Positions 42,156-51,269 of a stretch of 64,000 bases of DNA are shown here, in pieces. Numbering within the stretch: position 1 is the stretch's first letter; each line of letters opens with the position of its first letter. Source of the stretch: JAWKUK01 sp964402175 (GTDB lineage: Bacteria > Planctomycetota > UBA1135 > GCA-002686595). The notes under the pieces were generated by a model, which saw only the letters and a program-made list of their open reading frames with translations, did not search any database and was not told where the DNA came from. The stretch covers positions 1 through 64,000 of the forward strand of contig CAYOBN010000008.1 in NCBI GenBank assembly GCA_964402175.1, written 5' to 3'. The position numbers were made by a program, and so were the translations under genes.

Positions 42156-44351
42156 ATGTCGATGCCCCTCCCGAGCGCCCAAGCCGCGCCGCGCGTGCAC
42201 GCGTCGCTGGCATCGCTACGCCGTGTCCTGCAGTGGCGCGCCTCGGTCAGCGCCTTCGTGCTCGGTCTGCTCGCCGCTCTCGGCGTGCCCGCGCCGGCCC
42301 AATCGGCCGCGGGCCAGCCGAGCGCCCACCGCGCACCGCGGGTCGTGCTGGCGCTCAGCGATGCGTCGGAGGAGGAGCACCTCGAGACCGAGGACCCCGT
42401 CTCCCTGCTCGTCGCGCAGCCGCTGCAGCACCTCGGCTACGTCGTGCGGCGTTGGCCGATCGAGCGCGGTCTGCCGCCGGAAGCGCTGCTCGACGACGCC
42501 GCGGCAGTCTTGACGTGGTTCGGTACGCGGCCCGTCGCGCCGGAGGCCGGGGCCTGGGTGCGGCCGTGGCTCCTGAACGACGTCTTGGGCCGCGGTCTGC
42601 GCCTCGTGCTGCTCGGGGAGCCCGGGCCGCTGGAGCGCGACGCCCACGGGGCACCCGACCCCGCGGGTTGGGACTCGCTCGTGCGCGCCCTCGGCATGGT
42701 CGAGACGGACGCCTGGAACAGCGACCCGGCGCTCGTCGAGGTCGAACACACCGACCCTCTGCGCTCCGCGCTCGAAGCGCCGATCGTGCAGCGTGTGCAC
42801 CGCGGCGTGCGCGCGGACGCGCTGCCGGCTGGCGCGGAGGCCTGGGTCAAGACGCGCGCCGCGGCGGACCCGACCGTCGCAGCGCCGGTGGTCACAGGCC
42901 CCTTCGGTGGCCTCGGGCTGAACCCCTACGTGCTCAGCATCGGCACGGACCTCGGGGATCGCCGCTGGCACGTGGACCTCTTCGCGTTCCTGCGCGCGGC
43001 GCTCGGCGGCGAGGGGCGGCCGGCGTTCGATCCCTGCGTCGTCAACGGGCAGCGGCTCTTCTTCGTCCAGGTCGACGGCGACGGCTTCGAGAGTTATTCG
43101 ACGGTGCACGCGGGCCAGTACGCGGCCGAGGTCTTCCTGGACGAGGTCATCGATCGGTACGCGCTGCCGTTCACGATCAGTGTCATCGCTGCCTCGGTCG
43201 CGGATTCGTTGACCGAGGACTTCGACGATCCTCGGATCGCGCTCGCTCGGACGATCCTGACCCGGCCGAACGTCGAGGTGGCGTCCCACGGGGTGCTGCA
43301 TCCGCTGAAGTGGAACCGGCCCTACACGGAGGACATCGCCCCGCGCACGGTCACGTGGTACGGGGCGTTGCGGGGCTACCGATTCTCGCCGCGCAATGAG
43401 GTCACCGCGTCCATTCCGTTCATCGACCGCATCGTCGCCGGCACTGGCCGACGCACGACGGTGATGCTGTGGACGGGGGACGCGATCCCCGACGCGGAGG
43501 TGCTCGCAGCGACCCGTGAGCTCGGCCTCGCCAACGTCAACGGCGGGACCTATCGCTGGGACGCCGCGTCCGACTCGGTCGGTTACGTGCGCCCGCTCGT
43601 ACGCATCGAAGGGGACGAGCTGCAGGTCTTCTGCGGCGGCCCGAACGAGAACGTGTACGACGGGTTCTTCGACCGCCATCCCGGCGCCTTCCGCCATCTG
43701 GCGACCTCGCTCGAGCGCACCGGGAGTCCGCGGATCCTGAAGCCCGCCAACGTCTACGTGCACTTCTACGCCGCCGAGCGGCCCGAGCGGCTGCGCTCGA
43801 TCCAGGACCTGATCGAGCGCTTCGGCGTGCAGGAGGAGTCTGCGCCCGTGTTCGCTTCCGATTGGTACGGAGCCGCGCACGATGCGTTCCGCACCGCAGA
43901 GCTCTCGGTGCAGCGCTCCGAGCGCTCTGCGCTCATCCTGGCCCGCGGGTTCGGCCGCTGCCGGACGCTGCGCTTCGACGACGAGGTCCTCGACGTCGAC
44001 CTCGTGCGGAGCCCGGGAGTGCTCGGCGCGCGACGGATCGGCCGCGCGCTCTACGTGCACCTCGCAGCGGTCGCCGAGGCGACCGTCGCGCTGGAGGTCG
44101 CACCGCCGGCTGCGCCGCACCTCGTGTCGGCGAACCACATCGCCCAGCGCGCCGAGCGCGACGCGCGTGGGCTCGCGTGGGACACGGAGTCTCGGGCGCC
44201 GCGCACGGCCCGGCTCGCCGGGTTCGCGCCAGGCGCCGCCCTGGAGGTCGTCCTCGACGGCAAACGTCACAACGCGACCGCTGACGCCGAGGGGCGTATC
44301 GAGCTCACCGCGGGCCCCGGCTCGGGGCGCTGGGAGGTCCGCGCGCGATGA
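42156..44351 (+). CDS. pelA: PelA-like polysaccharide deacetylase (no hydrolase domain)
   Basis: A 731-residue exported protein opening the Pel operon. A signal peptide or anchor lies at about 28-52 ('SVSAFVLGLLAALGVPAPAQS'). Residues of about 60-280 form a Rossmann-like domain, and about 295-560 the deacetylase domain with 'FFVQVDGDGFESYS' (Asp307/Asp309), 'VASHGVLHPLKWNRPY' (His378-x3-His382), 'MLWTGDAIPDAEVL' and 'LANVNGGTYRWD', all typical of PelA. The N-terminal GH166 hydrolase domain of Pseudomonas PelA is absent, as in the Gram-positive PelA-DA form. The enzyme should partly deacetylate the GalNAc-rich Pel polymer during export. Its stop overlaps pelB (ATGA). A second ATG at 42162 is possible. 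Confidence 0.85.
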   Translation: MSMPLPSAQAAPRVHASLASLRRVLQWRASVSAFVLGLLAALGVPAPAQSAAGQPSAHRAPRVVLALSDASEEEHLETEDPVSLLVAQPLQHLGYVVRRWPIERGLPPEALLDDAAAVLTWFGTRPVAPEAGAWVRPWLLNDVLGRGLRLVLLGEPGPLERDAHGAPDPAGWDSLVRALGMVETDAWNSDPALVEVEHTDPLRSALEAPIVQRVHRGVRADALPAGAEAWVKTRAAADPTVAAPVVTGPFGGLGLNPYVLSIGTDLGDRRWHVDLFAFLRAALGGEGRPAFDPCVVNGQRLFFVQVDGDGFESYSTVHAGQYAAEVFLDEVIDRYALPFTISVIAASVADSLTEDFDDPRIALARTILTRPNVEVASHGVLHPLKWNRPYTEDIAPRTVTWYGALRGYRFSPRNEVTASIPFIDRIVAGTGRRTTVMLWTGDAIPDAEVLAATRELGLANVNGGTYRWDAASDSVGYVRPLVRIEGDELQVFCGGPNENVYDGFFDRHPGAFRHLATSLERTGSPRILKPANVYVHFYAAERPERLRSIQDLIERFGVQEESAPVFASDWYGAAHDAFRTAELSVQRSERSALILARGFGRCRTLRFDDEVLDVDLVRSPGVLGARRIGRALYVHLAAVAEATVALEVAPPAAPHLVSANHIAQRAERDARGLAWDTESRAPRTARLAGFAPGAALEVVLDGKRHNATADAEGRIELTAGPGSGRWEVRAR

Positions 44352-47300
44352 TCGTGCCGACCTCGCGTGTGCTCGTGTTCGCAGGTGCGGGTGTGCTCGC
44401 GCTGGCCGCGCTCGTCGTCATGGACGACGAGGCCCTGTACCGCGACGTCGACACCCGCACGGGGTTCGTCGTCGCGCCTGGACTCGAGCGGATCGATGCG
44501 GCTCGGGCGCTGGGTGAGGCGCGCGCGGCGCTGGAGGAACTCGCCGCGCTCGGCGGGCTCCAAGGGCCCGCGGAGGTGCGCGCGCCCTACGCGGCCTTGG
44601 CGCTCGAGGTCGAGGCGCCTCGCGCTGCGGACCGCGCGAACTTCGAGCGGCAGCTCGTCGGCGCGCACGTCGACGGGGCGGTCCTCGCACGCGCCGCGGA
44701 AGACAGCCGCGCTGCCCGCGAGCGCCTCGCTGAACGCGTCCGTGCCGCAGTTCTACCGGGCGGCATCACCCTAGCGCCAGCGAGCGCGCTCGCCGCCGAA
44801 AGCACGTTGAGTGAGGACCTTGCCGCGCTGTTCGCAGACGGCCCGATCGCTCGGGCTGCCGCGGCGTTCTTTGCGCCAGTGGTGCACGGGGTCGAGGGCG
44901 AGAATGTCCAGCGATACGAGGATTCGCACATCGCCGACGCACAACGTGAGGTCTCACCGGGGATCGACCTCAGCGCTTTCCGACTTGAAGAGCGCGGCCC
45001 TTCCGCAAGCGCCTCGGACGCGCGACGGATCGCGGAGCTGTATCGCTCCGAAGGGCGCGAACGCGCGGCGCTGCGCTGGCGCCGCTACGCCTACGCGGCC
45101 GAGCCGCTGCACGTCGAGAACGCGTTGGCGCTCGTGGATGCACTGCTGCAGGCGGAAGAGGCCAGCGCTGCATTGGCGGTCTTGGTGGCATCCGATCGCA
45201 GTCAGCCCGAAGTTCTGGCACGGATCGTGCAGCTCTCGGCGTGGGACGGACAGCGTGTGCTCGAAGCCGCCGCGCTCATGCAGCTCGACAGTGTGCGCGG
45301 GCTCGACGCCGACGAGCGCTCGCGGCTCGTCGATGTGTTGCTCTTCCTGGGGCGAGCCGCGGAGGCGCGACCCCATGCCGAGCGGCTGGCGGTGGGGGCG
45401 ACGACCCGCGCGGCGCGCGAGCTGCCCGTCCGGCTGGCGACGGAGGACGGCGACGTCGACGGCGCGTTGCGGCTCCTGCGCGAGCTCCAGCGGGTGGATC
45501 CCGAAGAGCCGCATTGGCTGGAGGAAGAGCTGGCGCTGCTGGAGAACGACCTGCGACTCGAGGAGCTCGAGCAGCGCCTGCAGGCGGTCACGGCACGGGC
45601 GCCTGAGGGTTTCGAAGGGCGCTACGAGCGCCTCCTGCGTCAACGCTGGAGCCTCGCGCCGCTGCTCGCGCTCCTGACGCAGCGGGCCCTCGACGGGCGC
45701 GCGACCCGAGACGAGCGCGACGAGGCGATCGGCATCGCACGCGCGCTCGGCGACGATGCCGCGTTCGAACGGCTCCTCGAACTCGATCTGGCGCCCGGCG
45801 GTGACCCCGTGCGCGCGCTCGCGCGGCTGCCGCTCCTGGAGCGGCTCGGTTTGTCCGACGCGCGCGCGCGGATCGCGGCGCTCCTGGCGACTGCGGCGCT
45901 CGATTCGGCGGACACCGCGCGGGCGCTCGAGGCGCTGGACCGGGCCGAGCCCGACGAAGGTCTCCTCAGGGCTGTCCTGCGTGCTGGCGCGCCGCACCTC
46001 TCGGATCCCGCGGTGGAGCTGGCGCTCCTGCAGACGCTCGACTCCCTGGATCCGGCGCTCGCGCTCGCGGTCGCGCGGCAGGCTGCGGACACACGGCCGG
46101 CGGACCGCGAGGCGCAAGAGCGCCTCGCGCGGCGCGCGAGCTGGCTGCAGGAGCCCGAGCTGGAGCTCGCGGCCCGTGAGCGCATCGCGCAGCTCGCAGA
46201 TGTCTCACTTGGCTCGTCCGCGGCGCTGGAGAACGACCGCGCCCGAGCGGCGCTCCTGTGGCGGCTCGGACAGCCAGACGCGGCCCACCGCGTCTGGCGC
46301 GGCTTGCTCGACGCCCATGGCGCGGCGGTCGACGCGGGCGCTCGCCTCGAGTGGCGCCAGGGAGCGCTCGCTGCGGCCGCCGCGGCGGACCCGGCGCTGC
46401 TCGCCCGCGAGCTCGACGCGTTGCCGGACAGCGACGTCGAGCGTGACGCGACCAGCGCGGCGCTGGAGGGCGCCGCCGAGGAGCTCTTCCAGAAGAGCCT
46501 CTTCGCGGTGGCAGAGCCCCTCTGGGCCCGCGCCGTCGCGCTCGCACCCGAGCGCGCGCTCGCGCTGCGGCGGCTCGGGCAGGTGCGCTCGTGGAGCGAC
46601 GACCCGCGGGGCGCGCTGCCGCCGCTGGAGCGGCTCGCTGCGTTGCCCGAAGGCCAGGACGTGGAAGCGTGTTTCCTCTTGGCCGAGGTGCGTTACGCCG
46701 TCGGTCAGCGCGCCAGAGCGCTCGAGCTCTACCGCGCCGTGATCGACCGCGCTGCGATCGAGCGCGGCGACGAGCGCCTGTGGCGCGCGCGTTCGCTCGT
46801 GCGGGTCGGTGAAGCCGAGGACGACGCGCTCCTCGAAGAGGGCCTCGCTGAGCTCGCGAGTCTGGCGCGGCACGCTCCGCGCGGGGGGGGCCTCGCGTTG
46901 GACCTGGCCGAAGGGCTGCTCGCAGCGGGCCGCCCGGCGGCGGCGCGCGAGGCGCTGGCGCCACACCTCGCAGTTGCACCGGACGATGTGCGCGCGCTGC
47001 GGCTCTCCGCGCGCGCCGAGCGCGAATGTGGCGACCGCAGCGCCGCGCGCGCGGCGCTGATGCGGGCCGTCATCGCCGCGGGGCCGACGCCGCAGCAGCG
47101 GCGCGAGGTCGAGCTCGACCTGGCACGGCAGCTCGACGCGGACGGAGAGTGGCGCGAGGCGCGCGCAGCGACCATGAGCGCGCTGTCGGCCGCGCCGAGC
47201 GAGCACGAAGTGCGCGCGCTCGACCAGGACCTCGCCGAACGCTTGGCCGCCCTGGCGGGTGCGCTGCTCCGCTGGCGTTCGGTCGGCGACGACCGTCTGC

Positions 47301-48259
47301 TCGGCCTGGCACTGTTCGGCTCGGTGCTGCTGGACGACGAAGAGACGCGCCTCATCGGCGCGCTCGAACACAACCAGTTCTCGGGTCGCGCTGCCGCGGT
47401 CGATGCGGGCCGCAGCGACATCGAAGCGGACGTGACGAGTCTGCGGTTGACCCTCGATCGTCGCCTCCGTCCGGGCGAGCGCGCAGCGCTGGGGCTGCAC
47501 GCGTTCCCCGATGCGGAGGGCGGTGGCAAGCTCGGGCTCTGGGCCGGTTACCGGCGCGAGGACCCCGACAGCGGCCGCTGGCGCTTCGACGTCCGCGCGC
47601 ACGTCGACGACCTCTGGGCGGACCCGTTCAGCGCCGTGGGGCTCGGCGGGCGCACCAGCGGGCTCGAAGTCGAGGGTTTCCGTGCGCTCGATGCGCGGTG
47701 GTGGACCCAAGGCTCGCTGCGTTATGCGGAGGTCTCCATCGACGCACCGGGGCGCGGTGAAGTGGATGACTCCTTGTCCGGCGCGCGCCTCGCGGTCGGG
47801 CGGGTCCTCTCGGCCCACGTCCCGCGAGTCGCGGACCCCGCAGTGTTCGACCGCGTCGGGCCGCTCGGGTTCAGCCCTTACCTCGAAGCGCGCGATGCCG
47901 CGGCCGACAACAGCGACGGGCGGCTGCACGTGCAGGCTTACCTCGGCCTCGATCACCAGCGCCTCGGCGATGGGGCGGACCTGACGGCGCTGCTGCCGCT
48001 CGCAGAGGAGACCACGTACCTCATGCTCGGCGGCCGCGTCGATCGGCTCGTCTGGGATGACCTCGGCGCGATGGCCGAAGCTGTCGTCGGCATCGAGCTG
48101 GATGAAGGCGACAGCGTCTTCGGCATCGACCTCGGGCTGACGTGGCGTCCGCGCTTCGCGCTCGAGCTGTTCGGTCGGGTCGGCGCAGGGCGAGCGCTCG
48201 CGCGCGAAGACGATCCGACGGAGTTCCGAGGGCTCATCGGAGTGCAACTCAGGCGATGA
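44348..48259 (+). CDS. pelB: PelB-like TPR and outer-membrane porin
   Basis: A 1303-residue protein. Residues of about 6-28 ('SRVLVFAGAGVLALAALVVMDD') are an inner-membrane anchor. About 230-1000 is a long alpha-solenoid of TPR-like helix pairs ('WRRYAYAAEPLHVENALALVDALL', 'LLAEVRYAVGQRARALELYRAVI'). The last 270 residues are beta-rich with alternating hydrophobic residues ('LRLTLDRRLRPGERAALGLHAF', 'WRFDVRAHVDDLW', 'FGIDLGLTWRPRFALELFG'), which predicts an outer-membrane barrel. This matches PelB, which spans the periplasm, binds PelA through its TPRs and exports the polymer. The final residue is Arg, not the usual Phe/Trp. Both junctions are ATGA overlaps. Family call rests on architecture plus operon position. 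Confidence 0.82.
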   Translation: MIVPTSRVLVFAGAGVLALAALVVMDDEALYRDVDTRTGFVVAPGLERIDAARALGEARAALEELAALGGLQGPAEVRAPYAALALEVEAPRAADRANFERQLVGAHVDGAVLARAAEDSRAARERLAERVRAAVLPGGITLAPASALAAESTLSEDLAALFADGPIARAAAAFFAPVVHGVEGENVQRYEDSHIADAQREVSPGIDLSAFRLEERGPSASASDARRIAELYRSEGRERAALRWRRYAYAAEPLHVENALALVDALLQAEEASAALAVLVASDRSQPEVLARIVQLSAWDGQRVLEAAALMQLDSVRGLDADERSRLVDVLLFLGRAAEARPHAERLAVGATTRAARELPVRLATEDGDVDGALRLLRELQRVDPEEPHWLEEELALLENDLRLEELEQRLQAVTARAPEGFEGRYERLLRQRWSLAPLLALLTQRALDGRATRDERDEAIGIARALGDDAAFERLLELDLAPGGDPVRALARLPLLERLGLSDARARIAALLATAALDSADTARALEALDRAEPDEGLLRAVLRAGAPHLSDPAVELALLQTLDSLDPALALAVARQAADTRPADREAQERLARRASWLQEPELELAARERIAQLADVSLGSSAALENDRARAALLWRLGQPDAAHRVWRGLLDAHGAAVDAGARLEWRQGALAAAAAADPALLARELDALPDSDVERDATSAALEGAAEELFQKSLFAVAEPLWARAVALAPERALALRRLGQVRSWSDDPRGALPPLERLAALPEGQDVEACFLLAEVRYAVGQRARALELYRAVIDRAAIERGDERLWRARSLVRVGEAEDDALLEEGLAELASLARHAPRGGGLALDLAEGLLAAGRPAAAREALAPHLAVAPDDVRALRLSARAERECGDRSAARAALMRAVIAAGPTPQQRREVELDLARQLDADGEWREARAATMSALSAAPSEHEVRALDQDLAERLAALAGALLRWRSVGDDRLLGLALFGSVLLDDEETRLIGALEHNQFSGRAAAVDAGRSDIEADVTSLRLTLDRRLRPGERAALGLHAFPDAEGGGKLGLWAGYRREDPDSGRWRFDVRAHVDDLWADPFSAVGLGGRTSGLEVEGFRALDARWWTQGSLRYAEVSIDAPGRGEVDDSLSGARLAVGRVLSAHVPRVADPAVFDRVGPLGFSPYLEARDAAADNSDGRLHVQAYLGLDHQRLGDGADLTALLPLAEETTYLMLGGRVDRLVWDDLGAMAEAVVGIELDEGDSVFGIDLGLTWRPRFALELFGRVGAGRALAREDDPTEFRGLIGVQLRR

Positions 48260-50130
48260 CGACGACTACCGAACTGGGCGCGCGGGTCCCCGAGGCGCTC
48301 TCACCCGCGGACACGTGGTGGCGCGAGACGCTCTTGCGGCTGGCGGCGCTCGTCGCCGTCGCGTTCGGCATCGAGTGGTTCTTCCATGGCGCCCCTCTTG
48401 CCGCGCACGGCGCGCACCCACACCCGTACTGGGTGATCGTGTTGCCGCTCGCAGCAGCGCGCGGCCTCGTCGCAGGCCTCGCGGGCGCGGGCACGGCGAG
48501 CGTCTTGGCGTTGGTGGCGGCGCTGCTGGCGACGCCGAGCGACGGTGCGCTGCTCTCTGCCATCGTTGTCGGCGTGGAGGAGCCGATCCTGTTCTGCGTC
48601 GCGGCAGTGGTGGTCGGAGAGCTCTGCGATCGCGCGCGCATGGCGCTCATCGAGAACGACGAGGTACTGCGGGAAGTGCGTGACGAGCTCGAAGCCGTGC
48701 GCTACGAGCGCGACGTGCTCGAAGCCAGCGCGCGTGAGCTCGAGCGCCGTTTGGCCTACGGTCCAGGCGACGTGGCCAGCTTCGTCCATGCGGCGCGCAA
48801 GATGGAGCGCGCCGACTTGCAGGGGCTCTTTGCGGTGACGCTCGATCTCGTGGTGGAGCACGTGGCCGATGCGGCGTCGATCTTCGAGGTCGATGCCGAA
48901 GGGCGGCTCGTGTTGAGCGCGGCCCGAGGCACGGTCGCGCACGGCGCGCTGGATGCCGAGCGCGACAGTGCGCTCGTGGCGCTCTCGCCGCTCGTCGCTC
49001 GGGCGCTCGAGCGCGGTGAATCGGCGAGCGCGTTCGATCTGGGGGACGACGAGCTGCCGCCGGGCCCGCGGATGGTGGCGCCGCTCTTCGATCACACGCG
49101 AGCGGTGCGGGCGCTGCTCCTCGTCGATGACATCGCGCCGACGCGCCTCGGGCCGGGTACGTTCCGGACGTTCGAGGGGCTCGCGGAGTGGACGTCGAGC
49201 AGCCTCTCGCGCCTGGCCGTGGGCGCTGCGCCGCTCGCCGCGCGGGATGCCGTCGTGCGCCCCGAAGCCGCGTTGGTCGTCCAACACCGCCTCGGCTCGC
49301 CCGAGGCGCTGGTGCGGCGCGTCGAACGCGAGTACGCGCGCTGCGAGCGGCATGCGCTGAACGTGGCGCTCGTCGGGGTGCAGTTCGCGCTGGAAGGTGA
49401 GCGTGCGGAGACCCTCAGCGACCGCCTCGACGCAGCGGTCGTGGAGCTCCTCGCGCGCGGGTTGCGCGCCTCCGACGGTGTACACAGCTTCGGCTTCCCG
49501 GGCTGCTACGTCTTCGTGCTCGCAGGCACGGACCTGCGCGGCGCTGCGGCGCTGCGCGCACGGCTCGACGCGGGCGCCCTGGCGGTCGAGCGCAGGCTCG
49601 GGGTCGCAGGCCGCACGGTGGTCGTCGGTCCGGAGCAGGGTGACGTCTCCGCGCGCCTGGCGCTGGAGGCGCTCGCCGCGCGCTTCCGGGCGGGCACACG
49701 CCGGCCGCTCGGTGTCGTCGATCGCGGTCCACTGGATCCCTCCCGAGTCGGGGGTGTGCAGGAGCTCGTCGAACGGCTCGCGTGCGAAGCGAGCCTGCGC
49801 GCCCGCTTCGGGCTGCCGTTCCAGCTCATGGAGATTACGCTACGCGAAGGAGCTGGCGCGAGCTCCAGCGGGCGGATGCCGTTCGAGCTGAGCCGTGCCG
49901 TCCAGCGCGCGCTCCGGGGCTCCGCGGAGGCGTTCGAGGTCGGCTTCGGCCGCTACCAGCTCTTGATCCCGGGCCTCGCGGCGCGGGTCGTGGGTAGCGT
50001 CCAGGGGCGGCTCGCGGCTGCGCTGGTGGGCGCTGGGATCGACGCGGATGTGCGCCGGGTCTTCGACTCGGAGGGCGGCGTCGACGTCGCGCTCCTCGTT
50101 CGGACGCTGCGCGGAGGGCTGGCGGCGTGA
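48256..50130 (+). CDS. pelD: PelD-like c-di-GMP receptor
   Basis: A 624-residue inner-membrane protein. ATG at 48256 inside the pelB stop. Four hydrophobic helices cover about 25-122, a coiled coil about 130-167 ('ENDEVLREVRDELEAVRYERDVLEAS'), a GAF domain about 175-320, and a degenerate GGDEF domain about 345-480. In that domain Arg404-x-x-Asp407 ('LRASD') is the RxxD inhibitory site, while the GGDEF motif itself is replaced by 'GFPGC' (413-417). This is the PelD signature: c-di-GMP binding without cyclase activity. PelD activates the PelE/F/G synthase when c-di-GMP is high. A further roughly 130-residue segment after the GGDEF domain is longer than in Pseudomonas PelD (about 455 residues in total). 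Confidence 0.88.
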   Translation: MTTTTELGARVPEALSPADTWWRETLLRLAALVAVAFGIEWFFHGAPLAAHGAHPHPYWVIVLPLAAARGLVAGLAGAGTASVLALVAALLATPSDGALLSAIVVGVEEPILFCVAAVVVGELCDRARMALIENDEVLREVRDELEAVRYERDVLEASARELERRLAYGPGDVASFVHAARKMERADLQGLFAVTLDLVVEHVADAASIFEVDAEGRLVLSAARGTVAHGALDAERDSALVALSPLVARALERGESASAFDLGDDELPPGPRMVAPLFDHTRAVRALLLVDDIAPTRLGPGTFRTFEGLAEWTSSSLSRLAVGAAPLAARDAVVRPEAALVVQHRLGSPEALVRRVEREYARCERHALNVALVGVQFALEGERAETLSDRLDAAVVELLARGLRASDGVHSFGFPGCYVFVLAGTDLRGAAALRARLDAGALAVERRLGVAGRTVVVGPEQGDVSARLALEALAARFRAGTRRPLGVVDRGPLDPSRVGGVQELVERLACEASLRARFGLPFQLMEITLREGAGASSSGRMPFELSRAVQRALRGSAEAFEVGFGRYQLLIPGLAARVVGSVQGRLAAALVGAGIDADVRRVFDSEGGVDVALLVRTLRGGLAA

Positions 50131-51269
50131 AGCCCACCGAGGGACTGCTCGGCGCTGTCGTGCGCGCATTCACGTTGGACGCGGTCGCGGTCGCGCTGGT
50201 GTGCAGCGGAGCGCTGGGTTGGAGCATCCTCGGGCTGGCGCTGCACATCTGTGCCGCCTCCTTCACGCGACGCGCCGCAGCGCTGCGCGCGCCGCTCTCC
50301 CGCGCAGAGCTGGATCTCGTAACGCTGTTGGCGCTGGGACTGCCGCTCGTGGGGCCGCTGACCGCGTGGTGCGTGCCCCGTACGGCGGAGAACGGACAGA
50401 CCGGCGACGCGCACGAAGCGTTCGAAGCCGAGCGGGCGCGCCAGCGAGGCGCATCCGGCGTCGGAGAGACCCGCGAGCTGCAGCTCTCTGGTGAGCCCGA
50501 GCGCGACCTGCGCGCGCGGCTCGACGTCGAGAGCCACCTCGACGTGTTGCGCTTCGGTGACCGCATGCTGCGCAGCAACCTCGTGCGTAAGCTCGCCGAG
50601 CGCGGCGGTCCCCAGGACCTCGCGCTCCTGCGGCGTGTCCTGGAGGACCCCGAGGAGGAGCTGCGCATCCAAGCGTTCCTCTCGCTGCGCGACGCGCGGA
50701 CGGTGCACGTCCGCCGGCTCGAAGAGCTCCGCGTGCAAGCGGCGGCGACGGGCGCGGTCGAGGCCTGGGTCGCGGTGGCGCGCGCGCACCTCTTGTTTGC
50801 AGAGAGCGGAGCGCTCGATCCTGCGCTGGTCCGCTTCGAGCTCGAGCGCGGCCTGGAGGCGATCCAAGAGGGGCGAATGGCCCTTGCCACCTGCGGCGCA
50901 ACGGAGCCGAGCGGAGCGCGAACCCTCGGCTGCGCGCCCGCGGCTGCCGATGCGAGGGGTGGCCGTTCGACGGGTCCGCGCGCCTCGACGCCCAGTGTCC
51001 CCGCAGTGGTCGAACTCGGGACCCTCGAGCTGCGGATGTTCGGACGGCTCGGGCGTGTGGCTGAGGCCGCTGAGGCGGTCGCGGAGCTCGGCACGCCGGA
51101 ATCGCTGGCGGAGACGGCGCCTGCGGTCTTGGAGACATGGGCCGACGTGGCGCTGCGCGCTGGACGGGTCGGCGCTGCGCGCAGGGCTGCCGACGCGCTG
51201 GACGCGGCGGGCGCAGTGCTCCCGACGTGGCTCGCGTCACTGCCGCGGGAGGTGCAGCGTGTGGTCTGA
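50127..51269 (+). CDS. pelE: PelE-like membrane scaffold
   Basis: A 380-residue protein. The GTG at 50127 overlaps the pelD stop (GTGA). Two hydrophobic helices near the start ('AVAVALVCSGALGWSILGLALHI' and 'LVTLLALGLPLVGPLTAWCV') are followed by an alpha-helical repeat region ('GDRMLRSNLVRKLAERGGPQDLALLRRVLEDPEEELRIQAFLSL'), with HEAT- or TPR-like pairs up to the end. PelE in Pseudomonas has two membrane helices and TPRs and binds PelG in the synthase complex, so architecture and position fit, although residue identity is not obvious. It is somewhat longer than Pseudomonas PelE (about 330). pelF starts inside its last 11 bases. Confidence 0.75.
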   Translation: MKPTEGLLGAVVRAFTLDAVAVALVCSGALGWSILGLALHICAASFTRRAAALRAPLSRAELDLVTLLALGLPLVGPLTAWCVPRTAENGQTGDAHEAFEAERARQRGASGVGETRELQLSGEPERDLRARLDVESHLDVLRFGDRMLRSNLVRKLAERGGPQDLALLRRVLEDPEEELRIQAFLSLRDARTVHVRRLEELRVQAAATGAVEAWVAVARAHLLFAESGALDPALVRFELERGLEAIQEGRMALATCGATEPSGARTLGCAPAAADARGGRSTGPRASTPSVPAVVELGTLELRMFGRLGRVAEAAEAVAELGTPESLAETAPAVLETWADVALRAGRVGAARRAADALDAAGAVLPTWLASLPREVQRVV

